Assembly: GCA_015222795.1 (NCBI GenBank)
Contig: JADFVY010000041.1
Coordinates: 1 to 10,485, forward strand
Source: Pseudomonadota bacterium
GTDB lineage: Bacteria > Pseudomonadota > Alphaproteobacteria > UBA8366 > JADFVY01
Direction: 5' to 3'
DNA length: 10,485 bases
Shown here in pieces: positions 1 to 7,370 of the stretch (positions are counted from its first letter, which is position 1; each line of letters begins with the position of its first letter). The notes beneath the pieces were generated by a model. The model was not told the DNA's origin, did not search any database, and saw only the letters and a list, made by a program, of their open reading frames with translations. The position numbers and the translations under genes are program-made.

Positions 1-64
1 ACCAACCTCAAAGCCGCATAGGCCATTCAAACGAGTAAACAATGAACCCTGAAACCTTAAAGCC

Positions 65-127
65 GACAGACTGCTAGTGGTCTGTATCAGATCACCTGGA
101 ACCGGTCCTGTTCAGTTTGATCAGATA
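65..127. repeat. Imperfect palindromes downstream of the first gene
   Basis: Two neighbouring dyads are visible. ACAGAC (66-71) pairs perfectly with GTCTGT (80-85) across 8 nt. TATCAGATCA (85-94) pairs with TGATCAGATA (118-127) with one mismatch, and inside it CTGGAAC (96-102) pairs with GTTCAG (110-115) with one bulged G, leaving a 7-nt loop. Such long imperfect palindromes in a gene-free stretch fit an intergenic repeat unit, the end of a small mobile element, or a transcription stop. No transposase is present, and copy number cannot be judged from one window. Bases 1-64 hold nothing I can recognise. Confidence 0.35.
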
Positions 128-152
128 AAATTGTTCGACATTAGAAGAAGAT

Positions 153-172
153 AAAGCGCTACCCCGCGCTTT
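153..172 (-). terminator. Terminator-like hairpin over the stop codon
   Basis: On the minus strand AAAGCGC (172-166 read as complement) and GCGCTTT form a perfect 7-bp stem with a 6-nt loop, followed by the pyrimidine-rich run ATCTTCTTCT. The TAG stop of the exported-protein gene lies at the loop/stem border. The layout fits a weak intrinsic terminator for that gene; the U-tract is interrupted, so the call is moderate. Confidence 0.45.
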
Positions 173-677
173 GCAGGGCGTTATCCTGTATCCAGTCCTC
201 GACCATGCCCTTCACCAGAAACGTTACCACCGAGACCACTTCGGGGCCGTGCTGGTTGCTTGGCGAAATGATGATGGTGCCGTTACTCCATAGCACGGCG
301 CGTACCTGGGCTCCATTCGGATGGGCCGGCAAGGGTAATTTGCCCACATACCGGACCTCGACATCGATCGAAGAGAAACAGTCGGTTTCGCGTGGCAGGG
401 AACTGATTCTGAGATAAAGCGCGTAATCGTAACCGTCCAGGGAAAACCCGGCGTTTCCGATACCCTTCTTAACGGATTCGATCAGATCGGGTATGCGCAA
501 CCCGCAGGAGCGGGCGTCCTTGTCCAGCGGCTCAACCGTTATTTCAAGATTCGTGACACCACGCAGAGTGCCGTGGACGGTCTGCGCGGCGGCATCATTA
601 GCAACGCCCAGCGTCAAGCCAACAACTGTTATCGCAAAAATAATTTTAAAAAATTTGATGTCCAAAAGTCTGTCCAC
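159..677 (-). CDS. Exported protein of unknown function
   Basis: A 172-residue protein. Residues 1-31 look like a Sec signal peptide: basic start (DRLLDIKFFK), a hydrophobic run around IIFAITVVGLTLGVA, and a small-residue end (NDAAAQ), with cleavage likely near residue 30-32. The mature part is mainly beta-type sequence with two cysteines (C58 in ARSCGL and C100 or nearby in ETDCFS), which could form a disulfide in the periplasm. I recognise no named domain. The start is GTG at 675-677; an in-frame TAA lies directly before it, so no longer start is possible, and the ribosome site (GAG four bases upstream) is poor. The 5' end is clearly AT-richer than the neighbouring genes. It stands alone, on the same strand as guaA but 217 bp away and separated by a hairpin. 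Periplasmic location is inferred; function is unknown. Confidence 0.75.
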   Translation of the reverse strand: MDRLLDIKFFKIIFAITVVGLTLGVANDAAAQTVHGTLRGVTNLEITVEPLDKDARSCGLRIPDLIESVKKGIGNAGFSLDGYDYALYLRISSLPRETDCFSSIDVEVRYVGKLPLPAHPNGAQVRAVLWSNGTIIISPSNQHGPEVVSVVTFLVKGMVEDWIQDNALQSAG

Positions 678-746
678 TTACTCAATTCATTGTTTATTAC
701 AGCACCCCACCTTGCCAACCGTTAATCGGCCAATTGCTTATCCGCG

Positions 747-767
747 TAATGTCTCACAGAGACGTTA
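747..767. other. Inverted repeat upstream of the exported-protein gene
   Basis: TAATGTCTC (747-755) and GAGACGTTA (759-767) form a 9-base dyad with one T/G mismatch and a 3-base centre. It lies about 70 bp upstream of the GTG start at 677, between that gene and the hairpin behind guaA. It could be an operator or a small RNA hairpin; I see no clear -35/-10 pair beside it. Confidence 0.3.
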
Positions 768-807
768 ACCTTTGGTGACTCCATGATTGGATTCGATGCA
801 ATTTTCA

Positions 808-834
808 CGGGAATGTCGCGCGAAGACATTCCCG
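808..834 (-). terminator. Perfect 10-bp hairpin behind guaA
   Basis: CGGGAATGTC (808-817) and GACATTCCCG (825-834) form a perfect 10-bp stem with a 7-nt loop, about 60 nt after the guaA stop codon. In the guaA transcript it is followed by UGAAAAUUGC, so there is no good U-tract. It probably ends or protects the 3' end of the guaA mRNA, but the missing U-run makes a classic intrinsic terminator unsure. Confidence 0.5.
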
Positions 835-894
835 ATGATACGGCGGAGTTCAGAAGCTGCAGTTAAATGAAGGAGATAGAGGACGACGGTGCGT

Positions 895-2448
895 CTATTC
901 CCACTCGATGGTGCCGGGCGGTTTTGACGTTACGTCATAAACCACCCGGTTGATGCCGCGGACCTCGTTGATAATCCGGGTACCCACATGGGCCAAAAAC
1001 GCGTGGTCGAACGGGTAAGAATCCGCCGTCATGCCGTCAGTGGAGGTGACGGCGCGTAGCGCGCAGACATGATCGTAGGTACGCGCGTCGCCCATCACGC
1101 CGACGGTTCGCACCGGCAACAGCACCGCGAAAGCCTGCCAGATAGCATCATAGAGCCCGGCATTAAGGATTTCCTCGCGGAAAACAGCGTCCGCGCGCCG
1201 CAGAATATCGAGCTTTTCGCGGGTTATGGCGCCGGGGATGCGAATCGCGAGGCCCGGCCCCGGGAAAGGATGACGCCCGACCAGAGAGTCCGGCATGCCC
1301 AATTCGCGACCGAGGTCACGAACCTCGTCCTTGAACAGTTCGCGCAGGGGTTCGACCAGTTTCATTTTCATGCGCTCAGGCAGACCGCCGACATTGTGGT
1401 GCGACTTGATGGTCACGCTGGGCCCGCCGATCGCCGAAACCGACTCGATGACATCGGGATAAAGCGTGCCCTGGGCAAGAAATTCCGCGCCGCCGACCTT
1501 GTGCGCCTCTTCGTCGAACACGTCGATGAACAGCCCGCCGATGATCTTGCGCTTCTTTTCCGGGTCGTCGACGCCTTCAAGTTTCCCGAGAAAAAGATCC
1601 TCGGCGTTTCGGTGGATCAGAGGGATGTTGTAGTGCCCGCCGAACAGGCTGACCACCTCCTCCGCCTCGTCCTGGCGCATCAGGCCGTGATCCACGAAAA
1701 TACAGGTTAGTCGATCGCCGATCGCCTCATGGATCAGCACCGCGACCACCGACGAATCGACGCCGCCCGACAAGCCGCAGATCACCTTGCCGGTCTCGCC
1801 AACCTGCTCGTGAATCCGCGCGATCGCCTGGTTCTTGAAGGCCGCCATAGTCCAGTCGCCGGAACAGCCGCATATGTTATGCGCGAAATTGCTCAACAGC
1901 CTGGCGCCATGCGGCGTATGCACGACTTCGAGGTGGAACTGCACGGCATAGAAGCGGCGTTCGTCGTCGGCGATGGCCGCATAGGGCGCGCCGTCGCTGG
2001 TGGCGACCACGCGAAATCCATCGGGGATACTCACGATGCGGTCGCCATGGCTCATCCAGACCTGTTCGCGGTCGCCCTTTTTCCAGACGCCCTCGAACAA
2101 CCCGCAATCGTCGACGACATCGACGAAGGCGCGGCCGAATTCCTGATGGTCGGAATTCTGTACCTCGCCACCCAGCTGCGCGCAGATGGTCTGCTCGCCA
2201 TAGCAGATGCCCAGCACCGGCAAGCCCATCTCGAACACGCAATCGGGGGCGCGCGGGCTGGTCACCTCGGTGACGCTGGCCGGGCCGCCTGACAGGATGA
2301 TGCCCTTCGGCCCGAAGGCTTCGATCTTCGCCCGATCGAGACTGTTGTAAGGGTGGATTTCGCTATAGACCCCCGCCTCGCGCACCCGGCGCGCGATCAG
2401 CTGGGTCACCTGGCTTCCGAAGTCGATAATAAGGATGCGGTCTGTCAT
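895..2448 (-). CDS. guaA: GMP synthase (glutamine-hydrolysing)
   Basis: Cytosolic enzyme that aminates XMP to GMP with ATP and glutamine, the last step of guanine nucleotide synthesis. The 517 residues match the usual length (about 520). An N-terminal class I glutamine amidotransferase domain (about 1-195) has nucleophile C82 in GICYGEQT and H172/E174 in FHLEV. The ATP pyrophosphatase domain follows with the P-loop GLSGGVDSS at 225-233 and the conserved HHNVGGLPE. The C-terminal dimer/XMP-binding domain carries HPFPGPGL and ends in KPPGTIEWE, the family's standard end. The usual proline of FHPE is leucine here. ATG at 2446-2448 fits the family start, but no Shine-Dalgarno sequence precedes it. 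It lies 57 bp after metF on the same strand and is probably co-transcribed. Confidence 0.98.
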   Translation of the reverse strand: MTDRILIIDFGSQVTQLIARRVREAGVYSEIHPYNSLDRAKIEAFGPKGIILSGGPASVTEVTSPRAPDCVFEMGLPVLGICYGEQTICAQLGGEVQNSDHQEFGRAFVDVVDDCGLFEGVWKKGDREQVWMSHGDRIVSIPDGFRVVATSDGAPYAAIADDERRFYAVQFHLEVVHTPHGARLLSNFAHNICGCSGDWTMAAFKNQAIARIHEQVGETGKVICGLSGGVDSSVVAVLIHEAIGDRLTCIFVDHGLMRQDEAEEVVSLFGGHYNIPLIHRNAEDLFLGKLEGVDDPEKKRKIIGGLFIDVFDEEAHKVGGAEFLAQGTLYPDVIESVSAIGGPSVTIKSHHNVGGLPERMKMKLVEPLRELFKDEVRDLGRELGMPDSLVGRHPFPGPGLAIRIPGAITREKLDILRRADAVFREEILNAGLYDAIWQAFAVLLPVRTVGVMGDARTYDHVCALRAVTSTDGMTADSYPFDHAFLAHVGTRIINEVRGINRVVYDVTSKPPGTIEWE

Positions 2449-2468
2449 GCGAAGGATTTACGTGAGTC

Positions 2469-2492
2469 GCGCGCCAAGCGCAAGCGGCGCGC
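2469..2492 (-). other. GC-only hairpin between metF and guaA
   Basis: GCGCGCC (2469-2475) and GGCGCGC (2486-2492) form a perfect 7-bp stem with a 10-nt loop, in the short gap between metF and guaA. In the transcript it ends 20 nt before the guaA ATG and is not followed by a U-run. It could be a pausing, processing or translation-control element, or only a by-product of high GC. Confidence 0.4.
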
Positions 2493-2505
2493 TGTCGCGG
2501 GGCGC

Positions 2506-3507
2506 CTACTCCACCCCCTTGCGGCCCAGCCTCTCCTTCAAAATCCCACTATCCTCAATAATTTCGCCCACCAGATGCTCGCGGCGGTACGCCATCACAT
2601 GCACCCCGCGGACGCCGGGGATTTCCCGGATCTGCTGGATCAGATCGATGCAGAGTTTCTTGCCCTCCTCGCCGGGTTTTTCGGCGCGCTCCAGGCGCTC
2701 GACGACTTCGTCGGGGATATGGATGCCGGGCACGTTGCTAAGCATCCAGCGGGCCGATTTGGCCGAGGCTAGCGGCCCGACGCCGGCCAGGATGAAGACC
2801 TTTTCGTCCAGCCCCATGTCGCGCACCCGCTCCATGAAGCGGCGGAAGACCGCGACATCGAATATATAGTTGGTCTGGATGAAGTCGGCGCCGGCCGTCA
2901 CCTTCTTGGCCAATCGGTCGGCCCGCCATTCCAGCGGCGGGATGCAGGGGTTCTCCGCGGCGCCCAGGAAGATTTGCGGCGGCGTGGTCAGCTTGCGGCC
3001 CGACAGGAAGGCGCCCTCGTCGCGCATGGTGCGCAGCGTGCGCAGCAGCGACAATGCGTCGAAATCGAACACCGGCTTGGCGCCCGGCTGGTCGCCGACA
3101 CCGACGCCGTCGCCGGTCAGGCACAGGATACTGCCGACCCCCGTCGCCGCCGAGCCCAGAACATCGCCCTGGATGGCGATGCGGTTGCGGTCGCGGCAGG
3201 CAATCTGCAGAACCGAGCCGATGCCGTGGCGCGCCAGAATGGAACATATTCCCATCGAGGACATATGGCAGTTGGCGCCCGAGGCGTCGGTGGCGTTGAG
3301 CGCGTCAGCAACGTCCCACAGGGACTCGGCGGCCTTGAATACGTCGCGTGGATCGGCCGAGTCGGGAGGGTTCAGCTCGGCGGTGACGGCGAATTCACCA
3401 CGCCGCAGCACGCGCTCCAGGATCGAAGCCGACTTGTGACCCTCGGGCGGGACCAACGGCGGGTCGATCGTCGGATCGAAGGGTTCGCGTTCGTGAAAAG
3501 CGGGCAT
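2506..3507 (-). CDS. metF: Methylenetetrahydrofolate reductase, MetF type
   Basis: A 333-residue TIM-barrel flavoprotein of the MTHFR family, which reduces 5,10-methylene-THF to 5-methyl-THF and so supplies methyl groups for methionine. Family landmarks: E44 in VTAELNPP (matches catalytic E28 of E. coli MetF), D133 in CLTGD (matches the flavin-contacting D120), IFLGAAENP at about 180-187, ADFIQTNYIFD at 207-217, and the AGVGPLASAKSARWM strand/helix. At the place of E. coli Q183 the residue is N213. The protein is longer than E. coli MetF (296), with about 15-20 extra residues at the start and a longer C-terminus. The ATG at 3505-3507 overlaps the stop of the upstream cysteine-rich gene by one base (TTAATG), which points to translational coupling. 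Such pairs resemble the MetV/MetF of acetogens; the electron donor cannot be read from sequence. Confidence 0.92.
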   Translation of the reverse strand: MPAFHEREPFDPTIDPPLVPPEGHKSASILERVLRRGEFAVTAELNPPDSADPRDVFKAAESLWDVADALNATDASGANCHMSSMGICSILARHGIGSVLQIACRDRNRIAIQGDVLGSAATGVGSILCLTGDGVGVGDQPGAKPVFDFDALSLLRTLRTMRDEGAFLSGRKLTTPPQIFLGAAENPCIPPLEWRADRLAKKVTAGADFIQTNYIFDVAVFRRFMERVRDMGLDEKVFILAGVGPLASAKSARWMLSNVPGIHIPDEVVERLERAEKPGEEGKKLCIDLIQQIREIPGVRGVHVMAYRREHLVGEIIEDSGILKERLGRKGVE

Positions 3508-4205
3508 TAAACCTGTTCCTTACCATCTTCCGGCTTGCCGCCGGCTTGGCCTTTTTCCGGCTTATCACCGGCCGGTTTTTCTTTTCCCACCTCGGCGTCG
3601 TAGACCGAAGTGCGCTGCCGCGACCACTGAACCGAGAGCGCCGAGTCGGGCTCGAAGGCGATCGGTGCGGCGGCGGGCTCAATTTCGCGCGCCTTGCGGA
3701 AGGAGCGGGCCAGCATATGTTTCGACGGATCGGCGGATTGCCGGGCCTCGCGCTGTAAGGCGGCCTTCTCGCGGGCCACGCGCAGCCAACTGGACGAACC
3801 TTCCAGTTCGCGGTTCACCGGGGGCTGCACGACGCGGATGCGGTCCAGCCCCTCGGGCATGCGCTGGGCGCCGTCCCAGGCCTCCACCCAGACGCAGCGC
3901 ATCGCCGGGCGAACCTCGCAATTGCCGTTCTCGCGCACCCCACCGCAGGGGCCATTGCGCAGGTTTTTGGGGCAGTTCATCGGGCAGGACATGCCGGTCG
4001 ACGACAGCACGCACTGGCCGCACATCTTGCAATCGAACAGGAAGCCCTTTGTGGTGCTCTCCAGGAAGGCGAATGGGGTTTCCAGCCGCTCATACCCGAT
4101 GCGGCGGAACAACGGATCGAGGGCGACGATAATCCCCTCGAACAGCCGATAAAGCCGAAGGAAAAAGCGCGAGCGGCGCGTGGCAAAAAGGCGAACGGCA
4201 TACAT
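3507..4205 (-). CDS. MTHFR C-terminal zinc/cysteine-domain protein (MetV-like)
   Basis: A 232-residue protein with eight ordered cysteines at C59, C62, C65, C74, C78, C87, C96 and C104, in the pattern CxxCGxC...CPMNCPK...NGPCGG...CEV...CVW. This is the MTHFR C-terminal domain found in MetV, the partner of MetF in acetogens, where it binds metal and probably passes electrons to MetF. The following part (VQPPVNRELEGSSSWLR) is also typical; the last 25 residues are a low-complexity K/G/E/P tail. I start it at ATG 4203-4205 (MYAVRLF). A longer open frame reaches 4412, but its first 69 residues are arginine-rich, not family-like, and would overlap the end of the upstream gene by 64 bp. The gap 4206-4348 should hold the operon promoter; I see no convincing one. 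Its exact job with MetF in this organism is inferred. Confidence 0.88.
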   Translation of the reverse strand: MYAVRLFATRRSRFFLRLYRLFEGIIVALDPLFRRIGYERLETPFAFLESTTKGFLFDCKMCGQCVLSSTGMSCPMNCPKNLRNGPCGGVRENGNCEVRPAMRCVWVEAWDGAQRMPEGLDRIRVVQPPVNRELEGSSSWLRVAREKAALQREARQSADPSKHMLARSFRKAREIEPAAAPIAFEPDSALSVQWSRQRTSVYDAEVGKEKPAGDKPEKGQAGGKPEDGKEQV

Positions 4206-4348
4206 GGATCTCGGCCCCGTCAACGAATGATGGCGGACGCTATCACGGCGCGGATGCGCGCGGCATCGGAACTGCGACGCCCTTATGATGAAATCGCGAC
4301 TTGGAAGAAGTATGGTGGAACGGCGGCGGCTAAGCAGCGAACCTTCGG

Positions 4349-5749
4349 CTAATTGAACCAGATGAAGTATCTGAAGAAATCGCCGCCGAAGACGCGGGTG
4401 ATCTGGCGCCATGTCTGGCCAGTCGTAAGCTCGCCTTCCTCCAGGTAAGGAACGGCGGCCGAACCCTGAATCAAAAGCACAATGTCGAATGTAGTGGGTT
4501 CGAGGAACATGCGGCGCATATTGATTCCCCGATCGAAGCGCCAGTGCGGCAGGAGCTTATTGCCCTGAAGAAGCGCCTCGAACTCGTCGAGGAACTGCAT
4601 CCATCCCGCGATCCGCTCTTCCGTGACCCGCATCCGTGGCAAGACACCCGACTGGGCCGTATTGGGAATCCATTCGTTGCGGTCGTCGGTTTCGTCTTTG
4701 ATCCGCCGCCAATTTTCACGACTGAACTGGATCATGGCCTCAAGATTCTCCAGAACCCTTTGCATACGTTCCGGCTCGATCACCGGCCAGTGGTTCAGGT
4801 GAACGAAAGCGACGAGATCAGCGATGCCGCCAAACGTAGCCCGATTCGTTAGCGAGTCCAATCGCTGGCGCTCCTGGCCTTCAGGCGTTTCCAACCATGC
4901 CTGGTACCTGATTTGGTACTCGGGCCAACTTTCCGCCGGCAGTTTTGCTGGAGGTTTCGGTCCCTCACCCTTTTCCTGTAGTTCCGCAAGCGCCTTCATC
5001 TCTTCTTCAAACAATACTCTCAACGGCAATCCAGCTCCGGGGAAAACGCCATGGAATGTCGCCTGGAACGCATCCCGCCAGTCATGCGCCAGCGGAAATT
5101 CGACGACCGCCATCAGGAGATGGATATAGGCGCGCAGCCAAGGGACGTCGCTTTCGTCGAAGTCCACCAGAAGCTTGCCGGCTTCCCGCTCATCGAGCCA
5201 TCGCGCCTCGGCTACCGTCTTAAAGATCAGCCATAGCGCCTCGTCATCCGAACTTGCGCCGTCGCCATCAAGGTCAAGTCGAACCAGGCCGATATTTAGT
5301 GGCAGATCGACGGCGCCGCCGGAAATACCGGCCAGCGTGGTATCCGCAGCCGCGAGATCGTCGGCGAAACGCTGAAGCACCGCGCGAAACGCTTCGTAGG
5401 TCAGTTTGTCCGGATTCGGATTGTGGGGTACCGGAATTCGCAATATCGGCAGTCCCGCCAGGCCGGTGGGATCCTGATAGCTGCTTCGCAGCCCATATTG
5501 GTGGAGCGACTGGCCAAGATGTTCGATCGCCTGGAGGAACTGAACGGCACCTAACGCAAAACGGGCTTGATCGTCATCTGGCGCTTTCGCCAGGCGATCT
5601 CCCGCGACCACCGCCGCCTCGGCTGTCTTTCCGGCATAAAGGGCGGCCTGAACCTCTTCAACGAAATTGGTGGATGCGTGCGCGCTGCCCGTCCAACTCG
5701 CTAAAGTCGTCACGATCGCGACGCAACCGATTGACCGCCAATAGGCCAT
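4349..5749 (-). CDS. Secreted TPR-like protein with EF-hand-like loop, unknown function
   Basis: A 466-residue protein with a clear signal peptide (residues 1-25, cleavage after SAHA), so probably periplasmic; there is no lipobox cysteine. Residues 29-85 are alpha-helical and TPR-like (AALYAGKTAEAAVVAGDRLAK, then ARFALGAVQFLQAIEHLGQ). At 159-170 the stretch DLDGDGASSDDE fits the calcium loop DxDxDGxxxxxE of an EF-hand, although position 8 is Ser instead of the usual Ile/Leu/Val. The rest is helical and rich in Trp and Glu; I know no function for it. The start ATG at 5747-5749 has AGGGTGG about 7 bases upstream. It lies alone between glpK and the metF operon, with 116 bp and 143 bp gaps. It is on the same strand as both, but nothing ties it to either pathway. 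Confidence 0.8.
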   Translation of the reverse strand: MAYWRSIGCVAIVTTLASWTGSAHASTNFVEEVQAALYAGKTAEAAVVAGDRLAKAPDDDQARFALGAVQFLQAIEHLGQSLHQYGLRSSYQDPTGLAGLPILRIPVPHNPNPDKLTYEAFRAVLQRFADDLAAADTTLAGISGGAVDLPLNIGLVRLDLDGDGASSDDEALWLIFKTVAEARWLDEREAGKLLVDFDESDVPWLRAYIHLLMAVVEFPLAHDWRDAFQATFHGVFPGAGLPLRVLFEEEMKALAELQEKGEGPKPPAKLPAESWPEYQIRYQAWLETPEGQERQRLDSLTNRATFGGIADLVAFVHLNHWPVIEPERMQRVLENLEAMIQFSRENWRRIKDETDDRNEWIPNTAQSGVLPRMRVTEERIAGWMQFLDEFEALLQGNKLLPHWRFDRGINMRRMFLEPTTFDIVLLIQGSAAVPYLEEGELTTGQTWRQITRVFGGDFFRYFIWFN

Positions 5750-5846
5750 GATATGCCACCCTAAGTATCGATCGCATATTCACGCTGAGCGCCGAGTACC
5801 GCCATGACCTATATCAAATGCCCTTCGCTATTCTAGCCCTTTAAAA

Positions 5847-5865
5847 TAACGGGGCCCGGCTTACG

Positions 5866-5868
<3 letters not shown>
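5847..5868 (-). terminator. Possible weak terminator behind glpK
   Basis: TAACG (5847-5851) and CGTTA (5864-5868) pair perfectly around a 12-nt GC-rich loop; the 3' arm on the plus strand contains the glpK stop. In the transcript the stem is followed by UUUUAAAG. Five base pairs with so long a loop is weak, so this is only a candidate end of the glpDK mRNA. Confidence 0.25.
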
Positions 5869-7356
<1,488 letters not shown>

Positions 7357-7370
7357 CGCAATCTCCCCTG

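Noticed and set aside
702..717. Sigma54-like promoter (TGGCA...GGTGC on the minus strand)
   Set aside because: The distance between the GG and GC elements is one base too long and the second element is a poor match.
1069..2292. Plus-strand open frames opposite guaA (213 and 187 codons)
   Set aside because: Antisense shadows of guaA, whose full-length protein is clear; composition is not protein-like.
4251..4268. Small hairpin GATGC-GCGCG-GCATC upstream of the MetV-like gene
   Set aside because: Only 5 bp in very GC-rich DNA, with no U-run and no link to a promoter; likely chance.
4206..4412. A 69-residue N-terminal extension of the MetV-like protein
   Set aside because: It is arginine-rich, unlike the family, and would overlap the end of the upstream gene on the same strand; the ATG at 4205 gives the family-like start.
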